A stretch of DNA of 64,000 nucleotides from Aurantiacibacter arachoides. GTDB taxonomy: Bacteria; Pseudomonadota; Alphaproteobacteria; Sphingomonadales; Sphingomonadaceae. The stretch is from NCBI RefSeq assembly GCF_009827335.1, contig NZ_WTYH01000001.1:1054001-1118000 (forward strand), given 5' to 3'. A program made the translations under genes and the position numbers. The notes under the pieces were generated by a model, which ran no database searches, was not told where the DNA came from, and was given only the letters and a program-made list of their open reading frames with translations. Of this stretch, positions 1 through 9,088 are shown one piece after another. How positions within the stretch are numbered: position 1 is the first letter of the stretch; the number at the start of each line of letters is the position of its first letter.

Positions 1-62
1 GATACTGCAACGACGATGACCGCCGCCTGGGCGCGTGAGAGGACCAGCATGATGCGCCGCAT
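1..62 (-). CDS. Partial N-terminus of an unidentified protein with hydrophobic leader
   Basis: On the minus strand an ATG at 62 opens a frame that stays open to the window edge and reads MRRIMLVLSRAQAAVIVVAV. A short basic start followed by a hydrophobic stretch suggests a signal peptide or membrane anchor. Only about 20 residues are visible, so no family can be assigned. The ribosome binding site is weak. It lies downstream of tRNA-Asn on the same strand. A second ATG at codon 5 is an alternative start. Confidence 0.35.
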   Translation of the reverse strand, partial: MRRIMLVLSRAQAAVIVVAV

Positions 63-137
63 GGTAAGGCGATATGCCTAATTTCCGGTGACTGGCGATA
101 ATCCGCCCGGCAGCGCGATGGCGCTAGTTGCGGAAAA

Positions 138-212
138 TGGCTCCCCGAGTTGGATTCGAACCAACGACCAAGTGATTAACAGTCACCTACTCTACCGCTG
201 AGCTATCGGGGA
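138..212 (-). tRNA. tRNA-Asn (GTT), CCA encoded
   Basis: The reverse complement folds as a cloverleaf. The acceptor stem TCCCCGA pairs with TCGGGGA, followed by discriminator G and an encoded CCA at 138-140. The T arm contains GGTTCGAATCC. The anticodon stem GGTGA/TCACT closes the loop CTGTTAA, which gives anticodon GTT for asparagine. One D-stem pair is a G-T wobble. No other tRNA was found in the window. Confidence 0.95.
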
Positions 213-235
213 GCAGCCTTATCGGCAGGAGTGCG

Positions 236-264
236 CCTATATGGGCGGCAAATTGGTAATGCAA
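236..264 (-). promoter_or_regulatory. Candidate promoter of tRNA-Asn
   Basis: Read on the minus strand there is a -35-like TTGCAT (259-264), a 17 nt spacer and a -10-like TATAGG (236-241). Transcription would start about 17 nt before the tRNA 5' end. The matches to consensus are partial (3/6 and 4/6), but spacing and position fit. Confidence 0.4.
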
Positions 265-285
265 GCCCCCTTGCGCACGTGGCGA

Positions 286-1074
286 TCAATGGACGAACTG
301 TTCGGCCACGATCCGCTCGTCCAGCGCGTGTCCGGGATCGAACAGCAGGGTCATTTCCATGTCGGCGGCGATCTCCACGTGCACCTCGGCGACGTCGCGG
401 ACCTCCTTCTGATCGGCAACCACGGCCACGGGACGATTGCCCGGCTCGCGCACGCGGAAGCTGACGCGGCTGTTTTCGGGCAGGATCGCGCCCGGCCAGC
501 GGCGCGGGCGGAAGGGGCTGATCGGGGTGAGCGCGAGCATACGCGAATCGAGCGGCAGGATCGGGCCGTTGGCGGACAGGTTATAGGCGGTGGATCCCAT
601 CGGTGTGGACAGCAGCACGCCATCGCCTGCCAGTTCGGGAATGCGGACCTTGCCGTTGACCGATATTTCCACCTTTGCGGTCTGCCGGGTCTCGCGCAGC
701 AGGCTGACCTCGTTCAGCGCGCACGAGCGGTGGCTGCGACCATCCTGCGTTATCGCCTCCATCCGCAGTGGGCGCACCGCCATCGGCTTGGCCCTGCCAA
801 TGCGCTCCACAACGCCCGATGCACCGGCATAACGGTTCATCATGAAGCCCACCGTTCCAAGGTTGAGCCCGAACACCGGCAGCTTGCGCCCGGTGTCCAG
901 CATGGCGTGCAGGGCATCGAGCATCGTGCCATCACCACCCAGCGCCACCAGCGTGTCGGCCTCTTCTATCGGCACGAACGGGATGCGTTCCGATAGCAGC
1001 CGGGCCGCATCGCGCGCACGCTCGGACGGCGAGTGGAGCAGTGCCAGATTTCGCGTTGCCGGTGTCTCGGCCAC
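286..1074 (-). CDS. nadK: NAD kinase
   Basis: Phosphorylates NAD to NADP with ATP in the cytosol and so supplies the cell's NADPH pool. The 262-residue length is typical of proteobacterial enzymes. The GGDG motif that binds the phosphates sits at residues 46-49, NLGTVGF follows near 72, the ALNE segment is near 120, and the conserved active-site block TPMGSTAYNLSANGP is near 160-175. The start is a GTG at 1074, chosen because a GGAGGG stands about 9 nt upstream and no in-frame ATG fits. It is transcribed towards tRNA-Asn and divergent from the EAL gene. Confidence 0.95.
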   Translation of the reverse strand: MAETPATRNLALLHSPSERARDAARLLSERIPFVPIEEADTLVALGGDGTMLDALHAMLDTGRKLPVFGLNLGTVGFMMNRYAGASGVVERIGRAKPMAVRPLRMEAITQDGRSHRSCALNEVSLLRETRQTAKVEISVNGKVRIPELAGDGVLLSTPMGSTAYNLSANGPILPLDSRMLALTPISPFRPRRWPGAILPENSRVSFRVREPGNRPVAVVADQKEVRDVAEVHVEIAADMEMTLLFDPGHALDERIVAEQFVH

Positions 1075-1186
1075 TGTATGTCCCTCCGCCCCCGTGAGCG
1101 GCGGACACTATGAAGCGTCGTCCCGATTTGCAACGCGGCATTCGCTGCGGCAGATTCGCCCGGCAATCTGCGCCATCGGCAGGGCC

Positions 1187-1996
1187 ATGACATTTCCCGC
1201 CCAGATTTACGAACGCCGCACCCGCCACGATCGCCGGCGCGTCGATCCGCATCCGATCACGCACGACCTGGCAGAGGCGCTGGTGGCGGACGAGATCGAC
1301 CTGATGTTCCAGCCGCAGTTCGCCAGCGATAGCCAGGCGCTTGTCGGGGCGGAGGCGCTGGTGCGCTGGCGGCATCCCAACCACGGCGTGCTGGCCGGCG
1401 ATGCGCTGGTGGGGATTGCCCAGAGTGGCGGCATGGCGCGAAGGTTGGCGCGGCACATCGCCCGCAGCGCCCTGCGCGAGGCGGCAAGCTGGCCGCCTGT
1501 CCTGCGGCTGTCGCTCAACGTCACGGCGATGGACCTGGCCGACCGCAGCTTTGCCGAGGAGATGCTGGCGCTGGTGGCGCAAAGTGGCTTTCCGGCGGAC
1601 CGCCTGACGCTGGAGATCACCGAACAGGCGCTGGTGGCCGACCTCGAGCGTTCGGCGAAACGTCTCGCCACACTGGCAGAGGCTGGCATCCGCATCGCGC
1701 TGGACGACTTTGGCGCGGGTTTCTGCAACTTTCGCTATCTCAAGACGCTGCCGATCGATGCCCTGAAGCTCGACCGTTCGATGATCGAAGGCGTGGCGCA
1801 GGACAAGCGCGACCTGGCGATCCTGCGCGGCATTCTTGCTATGGCCGACGCGCTCGGCCTGACGGTCATCGCCGAGGGCGTGGAAACCGACGACCAGCGC
1901 CTGATTGCCGCGCGCGAGGGGTGCGCGGTTTGGCAGGGGTTCCTGGGTGCCGAACCGATGGCCGCGAGCGACTTTACCCTCTTCGCGGCGCGTTGA
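1187..1996 (+). CDS. EAL-domain cyclic-di-GMP phosphodiesterase
   Basis: A 269-residue protein made almost entirely of an EAL domain, which hydrolyses c-di-GMP to pGpG. Visible catalytic motifs are EALVRWRHP, the asparagine in LSLNVT, LEITEQ, LDDFGAG, KLDRSM and AEGVET. The final loop reads WQGFLGAEPM where QGY/F is usual, so the metal and general-base residues look intact and the enzyme is probably active. There is no GGDEF, PAS or membrane segment, so the input signal is not visible. The frame is open much further upstream, but ATG 1187 is preferred: it has GCAGGG just before it and the upstream part overlaps nadK antisense. Its TGA abuts the stop of the next, convergent gene with no gap. 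Confidence 0.88.
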   Translation: MTFPAQIYERRTRHDRRRVDPHPITHDLAEALVADEIDLMFQPQFASDSQALVGAEALVRWRHPNHGVLAGDALVGIAQSGGMARRLARHIARSALREAASWPPVLRLSLNVTAMDLADRSFAEEMLALVAQSGFPADRLTLEITEQALVADLERSAKRLATLAEAGIRIALDDFGAGFCNFRYLKTLPIDALKLDRSMIEGVAQDKRDLAILRGILAMADALGLTVIAEGVETDDQRLIAAREGCAVWQGFLGAEPMAASDFTLFAAR

Positions 1997-3019
1997 TTAC
2001 CCGGCGACAGTCACGATGACCTTGCCCTTGGCGTGGCCCTGCTCGAGATAGGCGAAGGCGTCTTTCGTTTCGGCAAAGAGAAAGGTGCGGTCGATCTGCG
2101 GGTCGAGCTTGCCCGTTGCCATGAGCGCACCAAGTTCGGCCAGCTCTGCGCCCGAGGGATGCATGAACAGATAGCGGTAGGTCACGCCATGCCGCCGCGC
2201 CGCCGCGCGCTGCTTCAGGCTGGCGGCCCAGAATAGCGCCTTCAGCTTCCAGTCGCCGTTCAGATCCCTTTCGGCGGTGACCGGTTCGGGCACGCCGCCG
2301 ATGGAAACGACCTTGCCGCCTTTGCGGACCACGGCAAAAGTGCGCATCAGCGTGTCGCCACCGATAAGGTCGAAGGCGCCGTCGACCTCGTCCGCCAGCA
2401 CGTCCTCGAAATTCTCGGCGGTGTAATCAATTACCCGGTCGGCGCCCATGCGTTCTACCAGAGCGCGACCGCGGGGGGAGGCAGTGGTGGTGACATGGGC
2501 GCCGAGCCACTTGGCGATCTGGATGGCAAACGTGCCGACGCCCCCTGCGCCGCCGGAGATGAACACCCGGTCACCCGGCTTCAATGCCAGTTCGTCACGC
2601 AGGGCCTGCAGGGCGGTCAGGCCCGCCAGTGGCACCGCGGCAGCCTGCTGGAAGCCCCAGCCATCGGGGATGGTAGCGCAGCAATCGGCGGGCAGGGCAG
2701 CGAACTGGGCCAGCGCGCCCATCCTGTCCTTCGGCACCCGGGCGAACACGCGGTCCCCGGGCGAGAATTGCGTGACGCCATCCCCCACCGCCTCGACCAC
2801 GCCCGCCAGTTCGTTGCCCATGATCGCGGGAAGCGGGTAATCGAGGATCATCTTCAGCTTGCCGTCGCGGGTCTTGTAATCGACCGGGTTCAGGCCGGCG
2901 GCATGGACCCGCACCAGCACATCGCCTGGCCCGGCAAGGGGCCGCACCATGTCGCGAAGCTCGGTCTTCTCCGGGCCGCCATAGCCCGTCATCACGAAAG
3001 CCCGCATCAGCACGCTCAT
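1997..3019 (-). CDS. NADP-dependent oxidoreductase, quinone oxidoreductase type (MDR superfamily)
   Basis: A 340-residue zinc-independent medium-chain dehydrogenase/reductase. The N-terminal GroES-like fold includes AGLNPVDYKTRDG and the GNELAGVVEAVG segment. The nucleotide site is FISGGAGGVGTFAIQIAKW near residues 155-173. The zinc-ligand pattern of alcohol dehydrogenases is absent, which favours an enone or quinone reductase using NADPH. The substrate cannot be read from sequence. ATG 3019 is used; an in-frame ATG four codons later is possible. It follows the S9 peptidase gene by 14 nt on the same strand and is probably co-transcribed with it. Confidence 0.85.
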   Translation of the reverse strand: MSVLMRAFVMTGYGGPEKTELRDMVRPLAGPGDVLVRVHAAGLNPVDYKTRDGKLKMILDYPLPAIMGNELAGVVEAVGDGVTQFSPGDRVFARVPKDRMGALAQFAALPADCCATIPDGWGFQQAAAVPLAGLTALQALRDELALKPGDRVFISGGAGGVGTFAIQIAKWLGAHVTTTASPRGRALVERMGADRVIDYTAENFEDVLADEVDGAFDLIGGDTLMRTFAVVRKGGKVVSIGGVPEPVTAERDLNGDWKLKALFWAASLKQRAAARRHGVTYRYLFMHPSGAELAELGALMATGKLDPQIDRTFLFAETKDAFAYLEQGHAKGKVIVTVAG

Positions 3020-3033
3020 GGTGGGTTTCCCGT

Positions 3034-5451
3034 TCAGCCGCCGGTCGCCGTTTCCGGCATCTCGGCATTCTTCACGTAGGTATCGAACCAGTTGATCATT
3101 TCGGCGAGCACGTGGAGCACGCTCTCGCGCCCGCGATAGCCGTGGTCCTCGTAAGGCAGCATCACCAGCCGCGCCGTGCCGCCGGTGCCGCGCACGGCGG
3201 CGAACATGCGTTCGGACTGTTCGGGGAAGGTGCCCGAATTGCTGTCATTGGTGCCGTGGACCATCAGCAGCGGTTCGTTGATCTGATCCGCCGCCATGAA
3301 CGGCGAGAGCTCGTAATAGGTTTCCGGCGTGTCCCAGAACACCCGCCGCTCCGACTGGAAACCGAATGGCGTCAGCGTGCGGTTGTAGGCACCCGACCGG
3401 GCGATGCCGGCGCGGAAGATGTCGCTTTGCGCCAGCAGGTGCGCGGTCATGAAGGCGCCGTAGCTGTGGCCGCCCACGCCCACACGGTATCCGTCACCGA
3501 ACCCGCGCGCGACGGAAAAGTCCACCGCCGCCTGCGCGCTCGACACGATCTGGTCGATGAAGGTGTCGTTGACGGTTTCCGGGTCGGACCCAACCACCGG
3601 CATCGCCGCGTCATCGAGCACGGCATAGCCCTGCGTCAGGAAGAACAACTGTGAATAGCTGCCCACGCGGGTAAAGCGGTAGGGCGAATCGCGGTTTTGC
3701 CCGGCTGTCGCGGCATTGTTGTATTCCAGCGGGTAGGCCCACACCACGAGGGGCAGCTTGTCCCCTTCCTGATAGCCGGCGGGCAGATAAAGGGTGGCGG
3801 TCAGCTGGGTGCCATCGGCGCGCGGGTAGGTCACCACCTCGCGGCTGATGCCGGTGAGTTCGGGGTGTGGATCAGGGAAGTCGGTGATGAACCGCGCCTG
3901 CCCGTCGGCGTAAAGGCGGTAGTTCCCCGGGTTGAGCGGGCTTTCGTAACGGGTGACGAAGCTGGTGCCGTCCCCGTCCAGCACGGCGGTCACGCTTTCC
4001 AGATACTCGCCATCGTTGCGCCACAGCTCAGTGGTTTCCAGCGTATCGAGGTCGAAGCGGCGCAGGAACGGGCGCAGGCCCTCTGGCGTGGCGCCGCTGC
4101 CGGAAAGCAGCAGCCTGCCATCGTCGTTGCGGGCCACGCTGAATCCTGCATCCGTTGTCGTCGAGACGGGGGAACCCGGATCGGCGTAGGCATCCTGGAT
4201 GTTGCGCATGAACAGCTGGCGCGGGGCATTGCTGCCGGTGACGTCGATCAGCGCCTGGCGCACCTCGCGCGTATCGCGGTCGTAATCGGCGGCGATGATG
4301 TCATCGCTGCCCTCGATGCCGGAGAAGCCGGCGAAGCGATCCTCGAACCGGGCGACTTCGCGCGGGGCTGCGGTGAACGGGGCGGGGAGGGCGAAGAGCG
4401 CATCCCGCACCTCTGCCGCCACGCGCGGATCGCCGCCGTCCTGCGCCTCGGCCCACATGAGGGTGCTGGGCTCGGTCGGGTGCCAGACGATGCTGCGCCG
4501 CCCGGTCTGCACGCCCTGCACCGGCAGGTTGTCGGCCAGCGGCTGCTGGGCGATCGTGGCCACAGGGGTGCCATCGATCCGCGTGACGACCGAGGTCAGC
4601 GGGAAATCGGAGTAGGGCACCTGATAACTGTAGGGCTGGTCGATCCATTCCAGCAGCATGTACTGGTTGTCCGGCGATGCGCCGGCATAGGTGTAGACGC
4701 GCGGCGGGCCGACGATTTCGGGCGCGCTGCCGTCGAGCGAATAGATCACCGGCTGGCTGGTGCCCAGCCAGGTGAACAGCGCCTCGTCATAGGGATTCTC
4801 GAGCAGGTCCTGATAGGTGCGCGTCTGCGCCTCCTCACCGCCCACCGCGTTCTGGATCGCCGGGCCTTCGGGGGTGCGCGATTCGCTGGGCATGGGGCCG
4901 CGGTCCGCCGGCGAAACCATCACCAGCAGCCGTCCGTCCGGCAGCCAGCGCGGGCTCTGGAAAATGGGGTTCATCCCGCGTTCGAGAAGGGTGCGCGTCT
5001 CGCCAGTCTCGCTGTCCGCCAGCATCAGCGCGATGCCGTCGGCGTAGGTGTTGGAAAAGGCGATGTGCTCGCCATCGTTCGACCAGGTGAAATGCGACAG
5101 GTCGGCTTCGGGCGGAAGGGCCACTTCCACATCGTTTCCGCCGTCGATGTCACGCAATGTCATGCCGACAAAGCTGCGGATGCCGTGACGATCGTTGATG
5201 GACGCGTCGAGCCGCAGACCGGCCAGCTTTTCCATCGGCCGTGCCAATTCGCTCACCGGCGGCAGGGCCTCGCGCTCGATCAGCAGCATCCGATCGTATT
5301 CAGGCGAGATCGACACCGCCGGCGGCGGCGCGCGCAGCACGATATCGGCGATGTCCTGCGGCGGCAGGCTGTACCCATCCTGCGCCGCGGCAGGCGCGGC
5401 CAGGGCAATGGCGGGGGCTACGAGGGCGGTAAAAGCAAGCAAACGACGCAT
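3034..5451 (-). CDS. Secreted S9-family (prolyl oligopeptidase-type) serine peptidase
   Basis: An 805-residue peptidase with a cleavable signal peptide (MRRLLAFTALVAPAIALAAP, then AAAQ), a beta-propeller-like middle region and a C-terminal alpha/beta hydrolase domain. The catalytic triad can be placed: Ser663 in GGHSYGAF, Asp736 in HGTNDSNSG and His770 in YEDHGY. This resembles the glutamyl-peptidase/acylaminoacyl-peptidase branch of S9. It probably acts in the periplasm on short peptides. The start is ATG 5451 because GGAGGA lies 6 nt upstream; an ATG six codons earlier has no such site. It lies downstream of mfd with a 64 nt gap that contains a possible promoter. Confidence 0.9.
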   Translation of the reverse strand: MRRLLAFTALVAPAIALAAPAAAQDGYSLPPQDIADIVLRAPPPAVSISPEYDRMLLIEREALPPVSELARPMEKLAGLRLDASINDRHGIRSFVGMTLRDIDGGNDVEVALPPEADLSHFTWSNDGEHIAFSNTYADGIALMLADSETGETRTLLERGMNPIFQSPRWLPDGRLLVMVSPADRGPMPSESRTPEGPAIQNAVGGEEAQTRTYQDLLENPYDEALFTWLGTSQPVIYSLDGSAPEIVGPPRVYTYAGASPDNQYMLLEWIDQPYSYQVPYSDFPLTSVVTRIDGTPVATIAQQPLADNLPVQGVQTGRRSIVWHPTEPSTLMWAEAQDGGDPRVAAEVRDALFALPAPFTAAPREVARFEDRFAGFSGIEGSDDIIAADYDRDTREVRQALIDVTGSNAPRQLFMRNIQDAYADPGSPVSTTTDAGFSVARNDDGRLLLSGSGATPEGLRPFLRRFDLDTLETTELWRNDGEYLESVTAVLDGDGTSFVTRYESPLNPGNYRLYADGQARFITDFPDPHPELTGISREVVTYPRADGTQLTATLYLPAGYQEGDKLPLVVWAYPLEYNNAATAGQNRDSPYRFTRVGSYSQLFFLTQGYAVLDDAAMPVVGSDPETVNDTFIDQIVSSAQAAVDFSVARGFGDGYRVGVGGHSYGAFMTAHLLAQSDIFRAGIARSGAYNRTLTPFGFQSERRVFWDTPETYYELSPFMAADQINEPLLMVHGTNDSNSGTFPEQSERMFAAVRGTGGTARLVMLPYEDHGYRGRESVLHVLAEMINWFDTYVKNAEMPETATGG

Positions 5452-5474
5452 GAAAAATCCTCCAGTCACGGGAA

Positions 5475-5502
5475 AGGCTACCCGTCACGCAAGAATTGAC
5501 AA
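5475..5502 (-). promoter_or_regulatory. Candidate promoter of the S9 peptidase gene
   Basis: On the minus strand TTGTCA (5497-5502, 5/6 to the -35 consensus) is followed after 16 nt by TAGCCT (5475-5480, a weak -10). The predicted start of transcription is about 17 nt before the ATG at 5451. It falls in the gap after mfd, so the peptidase may have its own promoter. Confidence 0.35.
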
Positions 5503-5515
5503 GCCTCTATGCCCT

Positions 5516-8500
5516 CTATGCCGCTTTCTTTTTCTCCGCCCGCTGCACGATGCCGGACAGGCCCTTGGTCAGCTGGAACAGCCCGTTCAGGCGGCTCTGC
5601 GGATCGCCCCATGCGCGATTGATCTGCAGCTTCATGTCGGGGCGCAGCTTGGCGCTGTCGGGGCGGCCCTCGTTCAAACGCTCGACATAGGCGATAAGGC
5701 CGGCGGGATCGGGGAAGCGGTCTTCGTGGAAGGTGACGAGCGTGCCGCGCGCGCCGACATCCATCTTGGCAACGCACGCGCCCACGGCCTGCGCCTTGAT
5801 CTCGATCAGGCGGATGAGGTTTTTCGTTGGCTGCGGCAATTCGCCGAACCGGTCGATCATCTCGGCCGCCAGCCCCTCTATCTCGGCCTGGTCCTGCGTC
5901 TCGTTGAGGCGGCGGTAGAGCGCCATGCGCACGGCCAGGTCGGGAACGTACTCTTCCGGGATCATGATCGGCGCATCGACGGTGATCTGCGGGCTGAGGC
6001 CGCGGCGATCGGTATCGATACCGGCATCGCCCGCCTTGGCCGCCAAAATCGCGTCTTCCAGCATGGACTGGTAGAGTTCGAAGCCGACCTCCTTGATGTG
6101 GCCCGACTGTTCGTCACCCAGCAGGTTGCCCGCGCCGCGAATGTCCAGGTCGTGGCTGGCGAGCTGGAAACCGGCCCCCAGGCTGTCGAGGTCGCCAAGA
6201 ACCTTCAAGCGCTTTTCCGCAATCTCGCTTCGCTGGGAGTCGGCGGGCGTGGTGAGGTAGGCGTAGGCGCGGATCTTGGCGCGGCCCACGCGCCCGCGCA
6301 ACTGATAGAGCTGGGCGAGGCCGAAGCGGTCGGCACGGTGGATGATGATGGTGTTGGCGCTGGGCAGGTCCAGCCCGCTTTCGACGATGGTGGTGGACAG
6401 CAGCACCTCGTATTTGCCTTCGTAGAACGCGCTCATCCGCTCCTCGATCTCGCCAGGCGACATCTGCCCGTGGGCAGAGACGGATTTCACCTCGGGCACG
6501 AATTCGCGCAGCCAGCCTTCGACCTGTTCCATGTCCGAGATGCGCGGCACGACGATGAAGCTCTGCCCGCCGCGATGATGCTCGCGCAGCAGCGCCTCGC
6601 GGATCACCATGTCGTCCCATTCCATCACGTAGGTCCGCACGGCCAGGCGATCGACCGGCGGGGTCTTGATGGTGGAAAGCTCGCGTAGGCCACTCATGGC
6701 CATCTGCAATGTGCGCGGGATGGGCGTGGCGGTCAGCGTCAGCACGTGGACGTCGGCGCGCAGCTGCTTCAGCTTTTCCTTGTGCGTGACGCCGAAACGC
6801 TGCTCCTCGTCTACGATTACCAAAGCCAGGTTCTTAAAACTGGTGCTCTTCGACAGGATCGCATGGGTGCCGATCACCACGTCGATGTCGCCCGAAGCCA
6901 GCCCATCGCGGGTGGCCTTCATCTCGGCAGCGGGAACCAGGCGGCTGAGGCGACCGACGTTGAGCGGGAAGCCGGCGAAGCGCTGGCTAAAATTCTGGAA
7001 GTGCTGGCGCGCGAGCAGGGTGGTGGGCGCGACGACCGCCACCTGCTGGCCGTTCATCGCGGCGACGAAAGCGGCGCGCAGGGCCACCTCCGTCTTGCCG
7101 AAGCCCACGTCGCCGCACACCAGACGATCCATCGGGTGGCCGCTTTCAAGGTCGCCCAGAACGTCCGAGATCGCGGCTTCCTGATCCTCCGTCTCCTCCC
7201 ACGGGAAACGGTCGAGGAACTGGCCGTAGCTGCTTTCGTCGGCGGCGAGAACGGGGGCCCTGCGAAGCGCGCGCGTGGCGGCGACGCGCATCAGCTCGCC
7301 GGCGATCTCGCGGATGCGTTCTTTCAGGCGGGCACGGCGGCGCTGCCAGGCCTCGCCTCCCAGCTTGTCGAGCACCACGGCCTCTTCGCTGCTGCCGTAG
7401 CGGCTGAGGACGTCGATGTTCTCGACCGGGATGAACAGCTTGTCGCCGCCCCTGTACTCCAGCATCACGCAATCGTGCTGGCTCTGTCCGACAGGCACGG
7501 GTTCGAGGCCGATATACTTGCCGATGCCGTGATCGACGTGGACCACCAGGTCGCCCGCGGTCAGGGCCTGCAACTCGGCCAGGAACGCGTCGGCGTCCTT
7601 CTTCTTGCGGCGCCTGCGAACGAGGCGGTCGCCGAGCAGGTCCTGCTCGGTAATCAGCTCCATCTCGTCGTTGGCGAAGCCGGTATCGAGCGGCAGCACC
7701 ATGGCGGCGGTCGTGCCGTTTGCGGCCTTGCCGAGCGCCTCCTGCCAGCTGTCGACGGTGACGACCTTGGTGCCGGCCTCACCGATGATGGAGGCGATGC
7801 GGCTGAGCGAGCCCTTGGTGTAAGCCGCCAGCAGCGGACGCTTTCCGGACTTGCCCACCGCCTTCAGGTAAGCAGCAGCAGCTTCGTAGACATTGGCAGA
7901 CTGCGATCGTTCGGGCGTGAAATCGCGCGCCGAGCGGAAGCCGAAGTCGATGACCGTGTCGCTCTCGGGCTCGTCGAAAATGTTGGCGCGGTGAATCGGC
8001 CAACCGGCCAGCGCGGCGCGGAACTCCTTGTCGGTCAGGTAGAGCTGCGCAGGGTCGAGAGGGCGGTAGCTGCCCTTCTTCTGCCCGGTGATCTCCCCGC
8101 GCTGGCGGAAGTAATCGGCAATGTCGGTAAGCCGCTCGTCGCCCGCGGCCATGGCGGCGTTGTCGATCACCACCACGTCATCCTTGCCGAGGTGATCGAA
8201 CAGCGTGGCCAGCTTGTCCTCGAACAGCGGCAGCCAGTGTTCCATGCCCGCCAGCCGGCGCCCGTCGCTGACCGCCTCGTAAAGAGGATCCTGGGTGGCA
8301 TCGGCACCGAACTTTTCGCGGTAACGGCTGCGGAACCGCTTGATGCTGTCGTCGTCCAGCAGGGCCTCGCTGGCGGGCAGCAGCAGGTGCTGCTCGATTA
8401 CGCCGGTGGTGCGCTGGGTGCCGGGATCGAAAAGGCGCAGGCTTTCCAGCTCGTCACCGAAGAAATCCAGCCTGAGGCCGGCTTCCAGCCCGCTGGGATA

Positions 8501-9013
8501 GATGTCTACGATGGATCCGCGCATGGCGAATTCGCCCGTGTCGACCACGGTGTCCACGCGGGTGTAACCATGCCGCCGCAGCAGCGCGGCAAGGCTCTCG
8601 TGGCCGATCACGGTGCCGACCTTGAACTCGCGCACCGATTCGCGGATGCGGAACGGCGTCAGCGCGCGCTGGAGCAGGGCGTTGACCGTGGTGACGAGCA
8701 GCTGCGTCCCGGCCTTGCCCGCCTGCAACTGGTAAAGGGCCGAAAGCCGTGCCGCGCTGACCGACAGGGCGGGGCTGGCGCGGTCATAGGGCAGGCAATC
8801 CCACGCGGGGAATTCGATTACCTGCAATTCCGGCGCGAAGAAACGTGCGGCCTCTGCCACGGAATACATCGCCGCATCGTCCGCCACCACGAACACGGCG
8901 CGCCCCTTCGCAGCGCGGGCGAGGTCCGCCATGACCAGCGGCTGCGCGCCGCGCGCCACCTGGGCGAGGGTGAGCGATTGCCGGGCGGAAAGAATGCGGG
9001 AAAGGTCGGGCAT
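5516..9013 (-). CDS. mfd: Transcription-repair coupling factor Mfd
   Basis: Superfamily 2 translocase that displaces stalled RNA polymerase at DNA lesions and recruits UvrA. Order of parts: UvrB-like N-terminal module (with FFGDELESLRLFDPGTQRT near 230), the RNA-polymerase-interaction region (DLVVHVDHGIGKYIGLEPV), the helicase core with Walker A GDVGFGKTEVALRA, DEEQRFGVTHKEKLK and TATPIPRTL, the RG[V]GR motif YQLRGRVGRAKIRAYAYL, and the C-terminal TRCF domain. About 1165 residues, full length. ATG 9013 is used; a TTG four codons earlier (9025) is also possible. It lies downstream of sdhE on the same strand. A 9-bp tandem duplication covers the stop codon. Confidence 0.96.
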   Translation of the reverse strand: MPDLSRILSARQSLTLAQVARGAQPLVMADLARAAKGRAVFVVADDAAMYSVAEAARFFAPELQVIEFPAWDCLPYDRASPALSVSAARLSALYQLQAGKAGTQLLVTTVNALLQRALTPFRIRESVREFKVGTVIGHESLAALLRRHGYTRVDTVVDTGEFAMRGSIVDIYPSGLEAGLRLDFFGDELESLRLFDPGTQRTTGVIEQHLLLPASEALLDDDSIKRFRSRYREKFGADATQDPLYEAVSDGRRLAGMEHWLPLFEDKLATLFDHLGKDDVVVIDNAAMAAGDERLTDIADYFRQRGEITGQKKGSYRPLDPAQLYLTDKEFRAALAGWPIHRANIFDEPESDTVIDFGFRSARDFTPERSQSANVYEAAAAYLKAVGKSGKRPLLAAYTKGSLSRIASIIGEAGTKVVTVDSWQEALGKAANGTTAAMVLPLDTGFANDEMELITEQDLLGDRLVRRRRKKKDADAFLAELQALTAGDLVVHVDHGIGKYIGLEPVPVGQSQHDCVMLEYRGGDKLFIPVENIDVLSRYGSSEEAVVLDKLGGEAWQRRRARLKERIREIAGELMRVAATRALRRAPVLAADESSYGQFLDRFPWEETEDQEAAISDVLGDLESGHPMDRLVCGDVGFGKTEVALRAAFVAAMNGQQVAVVAPTTLLARQHFQNFSQRFAGFPLNVGRLSRLVPAAEMKATRDGLASGDIDVVIGTHAILSKSTSFKNLALVIVDEEQRFGVTHKEKLKQLRADVHVLTLTATPIPRTLQMAMSGLRELSTIKTPPVDRLAVRTYVMEWDDMVIREALLREHHRGGQSFIVVPRISDMEQVEGWLREFVPEVKSVSAHGQMSPGEIEERMSAFYEGKYEVLLSTTIVESGLDLPSANTIIIHRADRFGLAQLYQLRGRVGRAKIRAYAYLTTPADSQRSEIAEKRLKVLGDLDSLGAGFQLASHDLDIRGAGNLLGDEQSGHIKEVGFELYQSMLEDAILAAKAGDAGIDTDRRGLSPQITVDAPIMIPEEYVPDLAVRMALYRRLNETQDQAEIEGLAAEMIDRFGELPQPTKNLIRLIEIKAQAVGACVAKMDVGARGTLVTFHEDRFPDPAGLIAYVERLNEGRPDSAKLRPDMKLQINRAWGDPQSRLNGLFQLTKGLSGIVQRAEKKKAA

Positions 9014-9041
9014 GGGATGGTTCAATCCGGCAACGCGAAAG

Positions 9042-9066
9042 CCCCCTTTCCGATCCGGAGAGGGGG
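9042..9066. repeat. GC-rich inverted repeat between sdhE and mfd
   Basis: CCCCCTTTCC (9042-9051) pairs with GGAGAGGGGG (9057-9066) around the loop GATCC; one pair in the stem is T-G. On the minus (sdhE to mfd) strand it is followed only by CTTTCG, so it is a weak terminator or attenuator at best. It may be a dispersed palindrome. Confidence 0.5.
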
Positions 9067-9088
9067 TGAGGGCTGATTTTCGTCTGCG

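Noticed and set aside
3697..5499. Long plus-strand open frame (600 codons) opposite the S9 peptidase
   Set aside because: It mirrors a gene with clear signal peptide and catalytic triad. The translation is rich in His, Gln, Arg and Gly with no domain, as expected for an antisense frame in high-GC DNA.
6746..9076. 776-codon plus-strand frame opposite mfd
   Set aside because: Antisense shadow of a fully recognisable Mfd; no motif or ribosome binding site of its own.
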